A stretch of 64,000 nt of DNA, taken from NCBI GenBank assembly GCA_041394605.1, contig JAWKHX010000010.1, positions 144,018 to 208,017 of the forward strand. Reading direction: 5' to 3'. The notes beneath the pieces are model-generated. The model saw only the letters and a program-made list of their open reading frames with translations. It searched no databases and was not told the origin of the DNA. Source of the stretch: UBA668 sp041394605. Its GTDB lineage: Bacteria; Actinomycetota; Acidimicrobiia; Acidimicrobiales; Ilumatobacteraceae. Made by a program: the position numbers and the translations under genes. Positions 54,130-63,698 of this stretch are shown piece by piece; positions within the stretch are counted from its first letter, which is position 1; every line of letters starts with the position of its first letter.

Positions 54130-55644
54130 GTGCTCGCCGCAGTTCGTTCCGCCACGGTGTTCGGGGTCGAGGGCCGCCCGGTCACGGTCGAGGTCCATGT
54201 GGCCACCGGCCTTCCGTCGTTCCAGATCGTCGGTCTGCCCGACGAGGCGTGCCGCGAGTCGCGCGACCGGGTGCGCGCCGCTGTGCTGTCCAGCGGCCTG
54301 CAGTGGCCGTCGTGCCGGGTCACGGTGAACCTGGCGCCCAGTGGGCAGCGCAAGGGCGGGTCGGGGCTGGACCTGCCGATCGCCGTCGGCTTCCTGGCCG
54401 CCCACGGGCAGGTGCCGGTGGCGGCGCTGGAGGGGCTGGGGTTCGTGGGCGAGTTGGGGCTGGACGGCTCCATGCGGCCCGTGCCGGGCATCGCCCCGAT
54501 GGTGGCGGCCATGCAACCGTGCCGGCCAGTGGTGCCGGTGCCCGGCTTCCGCGAGGCGCAGGGTGTGGTGGGCGACGGGGTGCGCGTCGCCGGATGCCTG
54601 CGCGAGTTGGTGGACGCGCTGGCCGGCGAGGCCCCCTGGCCCGAACCGCCGGACACCGAGTTGTTCGAGGACGAGCCACCGCTGCCGGACCTCGCGGATG
54701 TGCGCGGGCAGGCGACGGCCCGGCTGGCCCTGGAAGTGGCGGCGGCCGGCGGGCACCACCTGCTGCTGGTGGGGTCGCCGGGGTCGGGGAAGACGATGCT
54801 GGCCATGCGCCTGCCGGGCCTGCTGCCACCGCTGGACGCGGACACGTCGCTGGCCACCACCATGGTCCATTCGGCGGCGGGGGTGCGGTTGCCGGCGGGT
54901 GGTCTGGTGCGCCGGGCGCCGTTCCGGGCGCCGCACCACTCCAGTTCGATGGTGTCGCTGGTGGGAGGCGGCAGCACCGCCCTGCGGCCGGGAGAGATCA
55001 GCCTCAGCCACGGTGGCGTGCTGTTCCTCGACGAGCTGGGCGAGTTCGCCCCGGCGGTGCTGGATGGGCTGCGCCAGCCCCTCGAGGAAGGGGTCATCCG
55101 CCTGGCCAGGGCGCGTGTCAGCGCCACCCTGCCGGCCAACTTCCTGCTCATCGCCGCCACCAACCCGTGCCCCTGCGGCGGCGGCCCGCCCGGGCAGTGC
55201 GACTGCGACGAGGGTGCCCGGCTGCGCTACCTGCGGCGGCTGTCCGGCCCGCTGCTGGACCGCTTCGACCTGCGCGTCGGCGTGGCCCGTCCGGAGGTGG
55301 ACGACCTGCTGGCCAGCGGTGGTGGCGAGCCCACCGCGGTGGTGGCCCAGCGCGTCGCCGACGCCCGGCAGCGTTCGCTGGAGCGCATCGGCATGACCCC
55401 GGCCGCCATCCCGCCGGGCCGGCTGGACGAGCTGGCCCCGCTGTCCGAGCCTGCCCGCACCCGCCTGCGCGACGAACTGGAGCAGGACCGCCTCACCGGC
55501 CGCGGCTACCACCGCATCCGTCGGGTGGCCCGCACCGTCGCCGACCTGCGCGGCGCCGGCGAACTGGTGGAGGACGAGCACGTGGTGATGGCCATGCAGA
55601 TGCGGGTCAGCCTCCGTGTGTCCCACCGGGCGAGTGCGGCATGA
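54130..55644 (+). CDS. comM: ComM/YifB-family Mg-chelatase-like ATPase
   Basis: 504 residues. An N-terminal lon-like fold with FQIVGLPDEACRESRDRVRAA and NLAPSGQRKGGSGLDLPIA, then a AAA+ domain with Walker A GSPGSGKT, LFLDELGEF (Walker B), and a cysteine cluster NPCPCGG...CDCD. ComM assists branch migration in natural transformation. GTG 54130 follows a GGAGG site. The gene is the first of comM-dprA-xerC-whiG; the ATGA overlap couples it to dprA. Confidence 0.95.
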   Translation: MLAAVRSATVFGVEGRPVTVEVHVATGLPSFQIVGLPDEACRESRDRVRAAVLSSGLQWPSCRVTVNLAPSGQRKGGSGLDLPIAVGFLAAHGQVPVAALEGLGFVGELGLDGSMRPVPGIAPMVAAMQPCRPVVPVPGFREAQGVVGDGVRVAGCLRELVDALAGEAPWPEPPDTELFEDEPPLPDLADVRGQATARLALEVAAAGGHHLLLVGSPGSGKTMLAMRLPGLLPPLDADTSLATTMVHSAAGVRLPAGGLVRRAPFRAPHHSSSMVSLVGGGSTALRPGEISLSHGGVLFLDELGEFAPAVLDGLRQPLEEGVIRLARARVSATLPANFLLIAATNPCPCGGGPPGQCDCDEGARLRYLRRLSGPLLDRFDLRVGVARPEVDDLLASGGGEPTAVVAQRVADARQRSLERIGMTPAAIPPGRLDELAPLSEPARTRLRDELEQDRLTGRGYHRIRRVARTVADLRGAGELVEDEHVVMAMQMRVSLRVSHRASAA

Positions 55645-56768
55645 GCGCCGGATGCCCGCCAGAGGCGTATGCCGCGGCGCTGGCGGGGTTCGAGGGGATG
55701 ACCCTGTCTCGGCTGGCGGCGTTGCTGCGCCACCACGACCCCGTGCAGGCGTGGGCGGTGGCGCTCCGCGAGCAGCCGGCCACCGGCCTGATCGCCCAGG
55801 TCCTGGCCCAGCGCGATGTGCGCGAGGCATGGCGTCGCAGCGCGGCCGCCCGCCGGCCGGAGGACGTCTTCGCCCGCTGCCAGGAGTTGGGCGTGCAGGT
55901 GCTGCTGCCGTCGTCGCCCCGCTTCCCCGGCCTGCTGTCGGCGGACCGCCAGCCGCCGCCGGTGCTGTTCGCCAAGGGCGACCTCGGGGTGCTGGAGGGT
56001 CGCCGGGTGGCGGTGGTGGGCACGCGCAACGCCACTGCTGCGGGGCGGGAGGCGGCCCGCCGCCTGGGCCTCGGGTTGGGTGCGGCCGGGGTGCATGTGG
56101 TGTCCGGGCTGGCTCGCGGGGTGGACGGCGTGGTGCACCGTGCCCTGCTGGCTGCGGAGGGTGAGGGGCGCCCCGTGGGCGTCGTGGCCTGCGGGCTGGA
56201 CGTGGTGTACCCCCGCGAGCACCGCGACCTGTGGGCGGCCGTGGCCAACTGCGGCCTGCTGCTCAGCGAGATGCCACCGGGCATCGGGCCCGAGCCGTTC
56301 CGCTTCCCGCTGCGCAACCGGATCATCGCCGCCCTCGCCGAGGTCGTGGTGGTGGTGGAGAGCCGCGAGCGGGGCGGGTCGCTGATCACTGCGGCCGAGG
56401 CGCTGGACCGTTCGATCCCGGTGATGGCGGTGCCCGGCCCGCCCACCAACCGTGCCGCCGCCGGCACCAACTCGTTGCTGCGTGACGGAGCGCCACCCGT
56501 GCTGGACGCCGGTGATGTGCTGGCCTGCCTGGCGCTGGAACCGGAGCGCGCTGCGTTCGAGACGGCGGAACTGAGGGCCCGCCCGCGGGCGGAGGATCGT
56601 GCCGTGTACGACGTGCTGCGGCACGAACCGCGCACGATCGACGGTGTTGCCCTGGCGTCCGGCCGGTCGTTGGTGGACGCGGCGATGTCGCTGGCCCGGC
56701 TGGAGCAGGCTGGGTGGATCGGCGGGGCCGATGGGTGGTTCGAGTGCGTGGGTTCCCCGCTCCGGTGA
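55641..56768 (+). CDS. dprA: DNA-processing protein DprA
   Basis: 375 residues. Rossmann-like DprA core: PPPVLFAKGDLGVLEGRRVAVVGTRNATAAGREAARRLG (the VGTR motif), VVSGLARGVDGVVHRALL, VVACGLDVVYPREHRDLW, LSEMPPG, FRFPLRNRIIAALAEVVVVVES and GTNSLLRDGA. C-terminal DML1-like winged helix (DVLRHEPRTIDGVALASGRS). It loads RecA on incoming single-stranded DNA. Start ATG 55641 overlaps the comM stop (ATGA). Confidence 0.95.
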   Translation: MSAGCPPEAYAAALAGFEGMTLSRLAALLRHHDPVQAWAVALREQPATGLIAQVLAQRDVREAWRRSAAARRPEDVFARCQELGVQVLLPSSPRFPGLLSADRQPPPVLFAKGDLGVLEGRRVAVVGTRNATAAGREAARRLGLGLGAAGVHVVSGLARGVDGVVHRALLAAEGEGRPVGVVACGLDVVYPREHRDLWAAVANCGLLLSEMPPGIGPEPFRFPLRNRIIAALAEVVVVVESRERGGSLITAAEALDRSIPVMAVPGPPTNRAAAGTNSLLRDGAPPVLDAGDVLACLALEPERAAFETAELRARPRAEDRAVYDVLRHEPRTIDGVALASGRSLVDAAMSLARLEQAGWIGGADGWFECVGSPLR

Positions 56769-56793
56769 GCCGGACCGAATACCCTGGGCGGCG

Positions 56794-57750
56794 ATGCCTG
56801 CCCACGCCCACTCTCACGCGCCCTCGCGCCCGGCCGCTGCGCCGGCGCCGGTGGTGGCCGCGGAGTGGCGTCTGGAGGCGTTCGTCACGGCGCTCACCCA
56901 TAGTTCGGCCAACACGGTCGCGGCCTACCGCTCGGATCTGGAGCACTTCGCCGGGTGGGCTGCCGACCTGGGGGTGGACACCCCTGCGGCGGTGGATCGT
57001 CGCCTGCTGCGCCGGTACATCGGCTGGCTGTCCACCTCCGCCGACGCCACCCGGAACGGCCCGGCGGCAGCGCGCACGGTGGCTCGCAAGGCCTCGGCGC
57101 TGCGCCGATACTTCGCCTACCTCCGCCGGGAGGGTGTGGTGGTGGCCGACCCCGCCATGGGTCTGCGGTCACCGTCGGGCGATGGCCGCCTGCCGCGGGT
57201 GCTGGACCACGCCGACCTGGACGTGCTGCTGGACGGGCCCACCCCGGAGGACGAGCCGCACTGGCGCCGCCTCCGCGACGACGCGGTGCTGGAACTGCTC
57301 TATGGCAGCGGTGTCCGCGTGGGTGAACTGTGCGGGCTGGACGTGGATTCGGCAGATCTCGCGGGCGGGGCGATGTCGGTGTGGGGCAAGGGCGCCAAGC
57401 AGCGCCGCGTGCCCCTCAGCGCCCCTGCGGCCTCCGCACTCCGCGCCTGGCTGGCCGTGCGCCACGAGGTGGTGGCGCCGGAGGCCGGTGCCGCGCTGTT
57501 CGGCAACGAGCGGGGCCGGCGCCTGTCGCCCCGCGACGTGCGCCGCATCCTGGACCGCCGTTCGCCGCGGCCCACCCACCCGCACGCGTTGCGGCACACC
57601 TTCGCGACCCACCTGCTCGACGGCGGCGCGGACCTCCGCGCCGTGCAAGAGTTGCTCGGTCACGCCGACGTGTCCACCACCCAGCGGTACACCCACATCA
57701 GCAACCATCGCCTGCGCGAGGCGTACGCGGAGGCACATCCCCGAGCATGA
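56794..57750 (+). CDS. xerC: Tyrosine recombinase XerC
   Basis: 318 residues with the catalytic set R175 (GSGVRVGEL), K199 (WGKGAKQ), H264 and R267 (HPHALRHTFATHLL), H290 (LLGHADVSTTQ) and nucleophile Y299 (RYTHIS). The N-terminal SAM-like core-binding domain spans about 25-125. With XerD it resolves chromosome dimers at dif. ATG 56794 follows a TACCCT -10 (56780-56785) by eight bases. Its stop overlaps whiG (ATGA). Confidence 0.93.
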   Translation: MPAHAHSHAPSRPAAAPAPVVAAEWRLEAFVTALTHSSANTVAAYRSDLEHFAGWAADLGVDTPAAVDRRLLRRYIGWLSTSADATRNGPAAARTVARKASALRRYFAYLRREGVVVADPAMGLRSPSGDGRLPRVLDHADLDVLLDGPTPEDEPHWRRLRDDAVLELLYGSGVRVGELCGLDVDSADLAGGAMSVWGKGAKQRRVPLSAPAASALRAWLAVRHEVVAPEAGAALFGNERGRRLSPRDVRRILDRRSPRPTHPHALRHTFATHLLDGGADLRAVQELLGHADVSTTQRYTHISNHRLREAYAEAHPRA

Positions 57751-58499
57751 GACGCGAACTGGACATCGATCAGATCTGGCAACGGTGGTTCGACTCGCGC
57801 GATGCGTGGTCGCGAGACCGCTTGATCGTCCACTACTCGCCACTCGTGAAGTTCGTCGCCGGCCGTGTGGGCGCCGGCCTGCCGAACAGTGTGGACCCGG
57901 GCGACCTGGTCAGTGCCGGCGTGTTCGGGCTGATCGACGCGGTGGAGCGCTTCGACCCGGAGCGCGGCGTGAAGTTCGAGACCTTCGCAGTGCCGCGCAT
58001 CCGTGGGGCGGTGTTCGACGGCCTCCGTTCGCTGGACTGGGTGCCGCGCAGCGTGCGCAGCCGAGCCCGCGAGGTGGAGACCGCGTTCACCGAGTTGGAG
58101 GGCCGGATGGGCCGGGCGCCCACCGACGAGGAACTGGCCACCCACCTGAAGATCAGCCAGCCCGAATTCCAGAAGTGGCTCACGTCCATCGCCTCCACCA
58201 CGGTCGGCCCGCTGGACCGTGCGCTGGTGGCCGGCGCCGAGCCCCGGGCCCTCAGCGGCGACGTGCCGGACTCACCGGCGATGGTGGTGGAGGAAGGCGA
58301 GGTGCGCCGGCTGGTGAAGGCGGAGGTCCGCCGCCTGCCCGAGCGCGAGAAGCTCGTCCTGTCGCTGTACTACGACGAAGGCCTCACCCTGGCCGAGATC
58401 GGTTCGGTGCTCGGCGTCACGGAGAGCCGGGTCTCGCAGATCCACACCAAGGCGGTGCTGCACCTGCGCGCCCGCCTGTCGGCCAGCGGCGTCGCCTGA
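57747..58499 (+). CDS. whiG: RNA polymerase sigma factor WhiG/FliA-type
   Basis: 250 residues. Region 2 (PLVKFVAGRVGAGLPNSVDPGDLVSAGVFGLIDAVERFDPERGVKFETFAVPRIRGAVFDGLRSLDW), region 3 (RMGRAPTDEELATHLKISQPEFQKWL), region 4 with LPEREKLVLSLYYDEGLTLAEIGSVLGVTESRVSQIHTKAVLHLRARL. WhiG controls sporulation in Streptomyces; FliA relatives control motility. Here no sporulation or flagellar genes are linked. Start ATG 57747 overlaps xerC (ATGA). Confidence 0.93.
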   Translation: MRRELDIDQIWQRWFDSRDAWSRDRLIVHYSPLVKFVAGRVGAGLPNSVDPGDLVSAGVFGLIDAVERFDPERGVKFETFAVPRIRGAVFDGLRSLDWVPRSVRSRAREVETAFTELEGRMGRAPTDEELATHLKISQPEFQKWLTSIASTTVGPLDRALVAGAEPRALSGDVPDSPAMVVEEGEVRRLVKAEVRRLPEREKLVLSLYYDEGLTLAEIGSVLGVTESRVSQIHTKAVLHLRARLSASGVA

Positions 58500-58524
58500 C
58501 ACCCGTGCCCCCTCGGGGGGTGCG

Positions 58525-59049
58525 ATGAATCGTCGCCTCGCGTGGGCCGTCGCCCTGGCTCTCGCCCTGATCGGTGCCCCGGCCAGGGCAGCGGCCGGAG
58601 CCGGCCCGACCGTCGCCCAGTGCCTGCCGCCACCCGTCACCGTGCCCATCGCCGCTCCGTTCCAGGCGCCGCCATGCCCGTATTGCGCCGGTCACCGCGG
58701 TGTCGCGTACCGTCCGCCACCTGGCACGGTGGTGCGTGCTGTCATCTCCGGCACGGTCACCTTCGCCGGACCGGTGGCCGGTGTGCGGTGGGTGGTGGTG
58801 GCCGACGCAGAGGGTCGGCGGTGGTCGTACGGCCATCTGGCGGCGGTGCTGCTGCACGCCGGTCAGCAGGTGGCCGCGGGGCAGCCGGTGGGGCTGTCGG
58901 GCCCATACCTGCACCTCGGGCTGAGGATGGGGGAGGCCTACGCGGACCCGGCGCCCCTGCTGGGAAGGTGGGTCGGGCGCCCGCGCCTGGTCCCGGTGGA
59001 CGGTGCCCCACCCCGTCCACCCACAGCACCACGTCTGACCTGCCCGTGA
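58525..59049 (+). CDS. Exported LytM/M23-like protein lacking key catalytic residues
   Basis: 174 residues with a signal peptide (RRLAWAVALALALIGAPARAAAG) and an M23-like domain: CPYCAGHRGVAYRPPPGTVVRAVISGTVTFAGPVAGVRWVVV, SYGHLAAVLL with H104, and PVGLSGPYLHLGLRMG. The usual zinc ligands of HxxxD and HxH are altered: the Asp is A61 (H57-RGVA) and the first His of HxH is Y128 (YLHLG). H57, H104 and H130 remain. It is likely an inactive LytM that activates or binds another hydrolase (like EnvC or NlpD). Just downstream of whiG, as M23 genes are in Streptomyces. Confidence 0.83.
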   Translation: MNRRLAWAVALALALIGAPARAAAGAGPTVAQCLPPPVTVPIAAPFQAPPCPYCAGHRGVAYRPPPGTVVRAVISGTVTFAGPVAGVRWVVVADAEGRRWSYGHLAAVLLHAGQQVAAGQPVGLSGPYLHLGLRMGEAYADPAPLLGRWVGRPRLVPVDGAPPRPPTAPRLTCP

Positions 59050-59132
59050 GGTGGCGCGACCGGCCGGATCGCCCGATAGCATCTTCCGACGGTCCGCCAC
59101 CCGGGCGGGCCCGAGTACCACGCACCCGCCTG

Positions 59133-59178
59133 CCTGCGGTCGCTTCGGCGCCCTGGCGGTTGCGCCCTCAACCGCAGG
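59133..59178 (+). promoter_or_regulatory. Stem-loop in the rpsB leader, possible S2 autoregulation site
   Basis: CCTGCGGT (59133-59140) pairs perfectly with ACCGCAGG (59171-59178); an inner GGCGC/GCGCC stem lies at 59147/59162. The outer stem ends next to the ribosome-binding GGAGAGGAG. A TAGCAT hexamer (59077-59082) could be the -10. S2 represses rpsB through such leaders in other bacteria; here it is only inference. Confidence 0.4.
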
Positions 59179-59193
59179 AGAGGAGACATCACC

Positions 59194-60093
<900 letters not shown>

Positions 60094-60099
60094 TCCCCC

Positions 60100-60888
60100 A
60101 TGGCATTCACCGCGAAGGACGTACAGGCGCTGCGCCAGGCCACTGGCGCCGGCATGATGGACGCCAAGAAGGCCCTCGAGGCCAACGATGGCGACATGGA
60201 GGCCTCGAAGCAGTGGCTCCGTGAGAAGGGCCTGGCCGCCAGCGCCAAGCGCGACGACCGGGAGAACACCCAGGGCGTCGTGGCGCTGGTGATCGACGAC
60301 AACGTCGGCGCGATCGTCAAGCTGAAGTGCGAGACGGACTTCGTCGCCGGCAGCGACCAGTTCAAGGCCGAGGCCGAGACGCTGGCCCACCTGGTGGCCG
60401 CCAAGGGCGAGGCCGCCGTGGCCGAGCGCAACGCCGAGCTCGAGGACCTCAAGATCACGCTCAAGGAGAAGATCGAGCTGGGCGAGGTGGTCCGCATGGC
60501 CGCCGCCGACGGCAACGTGCTGGACAGCTATGTGCACATGCAGGGTGGCCGTGGTGTCAACTGCGTGCTCGTGGAGATGAGCGGCGCCAGCGCCGAGCTG
60601 GCACACGACGTCGCTGTCCACGTGGCATTCGCCCGCCCGAAGTACCTCACGCGCGACGACGTCCCGGCCGACGTGGTCGAGAAGGAGCGCGCCACGCTCG
60701 AGACCCTGAGCCGCAACGAGGGCAAGCCGGAGGCCGCGCTGCCGAAGATCGTCGAAGGGCGGATCAACGGCTTCTTCAAGGACGTGGCCCTGCTCGAGCA
60801 GCCGTACGCCAAGGACGACAAGCAGTCGGTGAAGCAGATCATCGGCGGCGCCACCATCGTGCGCTTCGCTCAGGTCGAGATCGGCTGA
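60100..60888 (+). CDS. tsf: Elongation factor Ts
   Basis: 262 residues. AFTAKDVQALRQATGAGMMDAKKALEANDGDMEASKQWLREKGLA is the conserved N-terminal UBA-like domain; the core has ETDFVAGSDQF and the VHVAFARPKYL block. It is the nucleotide exchange factor for EF-Tu. ATG 60100. The pyrH start follows 19 bases after the stop. Confidence 0.97.
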   Translation: MAFTAKDVQALRQATGAGMMDAKKALEANDGDMEASKQWLREKGLAASAKRDDRENTQGVVALVIDDNVGAIVKLKCETDFVAGSDQFKAEAETLAHLVAAKGEAAVAERNAELEDLKITLKEKIELGEVVRMAAADGNVLDSYVHMQGGRGVNCVLVEMSGASAELAHDVAVHVAFARPKYLTRDDVPADVVEKERATLETLSRNEGKPEAALPKIVEGRINGFFKDVALLEQPYAKDDKQSVKQIIGGATIVRFAQVEIG

Positions 60889-60907
60889 ACCTGCCACAAT
60901 GACGGGC

Positions 60908-61633
60908 ATGACCTCGCCCCGGTGGAAGCGGATCGTCTTCAAACCGTCGGGCGAGGCGCTCGCCGGCCCTGGGGGCCAGGGCTTGGACGGCGCCACGCTG
61001 GACGCCACGGCCCAAGAGATCATCGCGGTCCGCGAAATGGGCGTGGACGTCGCCGTCGTCGTGGGTGGTGGCAACTTCTGGCGCGGCCGTCAGGGCGCGA
61101 TGAAGGGCATGGACGCCACTCAGTCCGACCACATCGGCATGCTCGGCACGGTGATGAACGCACTCGCCCTGCAGGACGCACTCGAGCGCGCCGGGCAGGA
61201 CACCCGCGTGCAGAGCGCCATCGAGATGCCGCGCATCGCCGAGCCGTACATCCGCCGCCGGGCCATGCGCCACCTGGAGAAGGGCCGCGTGGTCATCTTC
61301 GCGGCAGGCACCGGCAACCCTTTCTTCACCACCGACACCGCAGCCGCACTGCGGGCGGCGGAGATGGAGGCCGATGCCCTGGTGAAGGGCACGCATTCCG
61401 GTGTGGATGGCGTGTACGACGCCGACCCGCGCCATGTGCCCACCGCCAAGAAGTACGACCAGGTGGGCTACATGGAGGTCATGACGAAGGACCTCAAGGT
61501 CATGGACGCCACGGCGATCGCGTTCTGCCGCGACAACCAGATCCCCATCGTGGTGTTCGACATGTCGTCGCCCGGCGCGCTGCAGTCGATCCTCCGTGGC
61601 GAGCCCGTCGGCACCATCGTCCACGACGTGTGA
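60908..61633 (+). CDS. pyrH: Uridylate kinase
   Basis: 241 residues of the amino acid kinase fold. WKRIVFKPSGEALAG (start), VVVGGGNFWRG (about 44-54), DHIGMLGTVMNALAL, and FFTTDTAAALRAAEMEADALVKGTHSGVDGVYDADPR, all diagnostic. It converts UMP to UDP. ATG 60908 lies seven bases after CACAAT (60895-60900), suggesting an extra leaderless start; ATG 60899 is an alternative in the same frame. Confidence 0.96.
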   Translation: MTSPRWKRIVFKPSGEALAGPGGQGLDGATLDATAQEIIAVREMGVDVAVVVGGGNFWRGRQGAMKGMDATQSDHIGMLGTVMNALALQDALERAGQDTRVQSAIEMPRIAEPYIRRRAMRHLEKGRVVIFAAGTGNPFFTTDTAAALRAAEMEADALVKGTHSGVDGVYDADPRHVPTAKKYDQVGYMEVMTKDLKVMDATAIAFCRDNQIPIVVFDMSSPGALQSILRGEPVGTIVHDV

Positions 61634-61691
61634 CTGCCCTCGCCGACCCCGGTGTGCGGCACGGCGGCTCGCTGATCGGTACGCTGGCGCC

Positions 61692-62249
61692 GTGATCGAA
61701 GAAACCGTCCTCGAAGCCATTGACAAGATGGAGAAGGCCGTCGACCACGTGCAGAACCAGTTCACGACGGTTCGCACTGGCCGGGCCACTCCCGCACTGG
61801 TGGAGAAGCTGCTCGTCGAGTACTACGGCGCCCCCGTGCCGCTGCAGCAGTTGGCCGGTTTCCAGGTGCCCGAGCCCCGCCAGTTGGTGGTCAAGCCGCA
61901 CGACCGTGGCTCGCTCGCCGCGATCGAGAAGGCCATCCGCGACAGCGACCTCGGGGTCAACCCGAACAACGACGGTGTGGTCATCCGCCTCAACTTCCCC
62001 CCGCTCACCGAAGAGCGCCGCAAGGAGTACGTGAAGGTCGTCAAGCACATGGCCGAAGATGGCCGTGTGGCGGTCCGCAACATCCGCCGCGACGCGCGCA
62101 AGCATCTCGAAGCCGCCGAGAAGGCGGGGGAGATCTCCGCCGACGATCTGGAGCGTGCGGAGAAGGAGATGGACAAGATCACCCACGACCATGTCGAGCA
62201 CATCGACAAGGCGCTCGGCCGCAAAGAGCACGAGCTGCTCGAGGTCTGA
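61692..62249 (+). CDS. frr: Ribosome recycling factor
   Basis: 185 residues, the usual length. IDKMEKAVDHVQNQFTTVRTGRATPALVEKLLVEYYGAPVPLQQLA, VVIRLNFPPLTEERRKEYVKVVKHMAEDGRVAVRNIRRDA (the RRF core). It splits post-termination ribosomes with EF-G. GTG 61692 follows a TACGCT -10 (61680-61685) by six bases, so it can be read from its own leaderless transcript within the operon. Confidence 0.96.
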   Translation: MIEETVLEAIDKMEKAVDHVQNQFTTVRTGRATPALVEKLLVEYYGAPVPLQQLAGFQVPEPRQLVVKPHDRGSLAAIEKAIRDSDLGVNPNNDGVVIRLNFPPLTEERRKEYVKVVKHMAEDGRVAVRNIRRDARKHLEAAEKAGEISADDLERAEKEMDKITHDHVEHIDKALGRKEHELLEV

Positions 62250-62287
62250 CCTACGCTGGTTCATCCAGCCGACGAGGAGACAACGGC

Positions 62288-63655
62288 ATGACCGACGATC
62301 AGTGGCGCCGGCGGCGCGACGACGAAGACGATTTCGGGCCGCCCCTGTTCAGCGACGACTCGGGCGACGTCTCGGGAGGCCTGTCGTTCGGCGACGGCGA
62401 CACCGGCCCGCTGCCGCACTGGACGGAGCCGCCCACCGGCGAGATCCCGCGCACGTTCGGAGAGCACGGGGCGGCGGACCCCACCGACGACCTGGACGTG
62501 TGGTCGTCGTTCTCCGGCCAGCAGCCGGTGTGGAACGAGCCCGACGCATCGGACTCGCTGGACGACATCACGGGCCTGTCGCCCGTGTTCGAGTCGCCCG
62601 AGCCAGAGCCGTTCGAAGAGCCTGCGCCCACGAACCGCGACGACTCGATGGGGGTCCGGCGCGAGCCGGGCCGGATCACCATCGGCACCGACCCCACGGA
62701 CGGCATGAGCGCCCGGCCCACGCCATCGGGCCGTCGCGGGCGCCCGGGCGATGCCCGTGGCGGCCGTGGTGGCCGCCCGACCCCGCCGCCGCGTGCGGCG
62801 GCCGCCGCCAAGCCCAGCGGCGGTACCGGCGGGCGCGACATGCCCACCGCCATCATGGTCGGGGCCGTCATCGCCGCCATCTTCATCGGGGCCGTGAAGT
62901 GGCGCCCGTTCGCCGTGGCCATCATCGTCGTGGTGGTGCTCGGCCTGGCCGCCGTGGAGTACTTCGACCGGGTGCGCGAGAAGGGCTACCAGCCGGCGTT
63001 CATCCCCGGCATTGCCGCCTGCATCGCTGCGCCTGCCGCCGTCTACAACTACGGCGCCGGCTCGCTCGGCCTGGTGGTGTTCCTCACGTTCGCCGCCATG
63101 GCGGTCAGCTTCATCGGCGGCAGCAGCCTGGACAGCAGCCCGATGCCGAACATGGCCATCTCCATGCTCGGCGTGGTCTGGATCGGCGTGCTCGGCGCCT
63201 TCGGTGCCGGCATCGTCAGCTGGTCCACCGGCGGCAGCAACCTGGGCACGGACACCATCACGCTGCTGGCCATCGCCGTGGTCGCCAACGACGTGGGCGC
63301 TCTGTTCGTGGGCAGTGCCGTGGGCCGCACACCCCTGCGAGAGTGGATCAGCCCGAACAAGAGCGTCGAGGGCTTCCTGGGTGGCACCATCCTCACCATC
63401 GGGGCGATGTTCGTGGTGAGCCTCACGGAGAAGTCCACCACGTGGACCAGCACCGGCGACCTCCTGCTGCTGGGCCTGGTGGTGGCCATCACCGCTCCTA
63501 TCGGCGATCTCACCGAGAGCATGTTCAAGCGCAACCTGGACGTGAAGGACTTCGGGTCGATCGTGAAGGGCCACGGTGGCGTGCTGGACCGCTTCGACGG
63601 CTTCCTCATCGCCCTGCCGGCCGTCTACTACCTCACGATCTACCTCAACACCTGA
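62288..63655 (+). CDS. cdsA: CDP-diglyceride synthetase with long acidic N-terminal extension
   Basis: 455 residues. The first about 185 are acidic and Pro/Gly/Arg-rich, without predicted structure (many D/E and GRRGRPGDARGGRGG). The rest has about eight membrane helices and the CdsA signatures SPNKSVEGFLGG and LTESMFKRNLDVKDFGSIVKGHGGVLDRFDG. CdsA makes CDP-diacylglycerol from phosphatidate and CTP at the membrane. The extension is not normal for E. coli CdsA (285), but some actinobacterial homologues have shorter ones. ATG 62288 follows GAGGAGA. It is followed by dxr. Confidence 0.93.
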   Translation: MTDDQWRRRRDDEDDFGPPLFSDDSGDVSGGLSFGDGDTGPLPHWTEPPTGEIPRTFGEHGAADPTDDLDVWSSFSGQQPVWNEPDASDSLDDITGLSPVFESPEPEPFEEPAPTNRDDSMGVRREPGRITIGTDPTDGMSARPTPSGRRGRPGDARGGRGGRPTPPPRAAAAAKPSGGTGGRDMPTAIMVGAVIAAIFIGAVKWRPFAVAIIVVVVLGLAAVEYFDRVREKGYQPAFIPGIAACIAAPAAVYNYGAGSLGLVVFLTFAAMAVSFIGGSSLDSSPMPNMAISMLGVVWIGVLGAFGAGIVSWSTGGSNLGTDTITLLAIAVVANDVGALFVGSAVGRTPLREWISPNKSVEGFLGGTILTIGAMFVVSLTEKSTTWTSTGDLLLLGLVVAITAPIGDLTESMFKRNLDVKDFGSIVKGHGGVLDRFDGFLIALPAVYYLTIYLNT

Positions 63656-63698
63656 GCCGCCGCCCGCTCCCGGGCCGCTGCTGGCAGACTGGCCGCTC

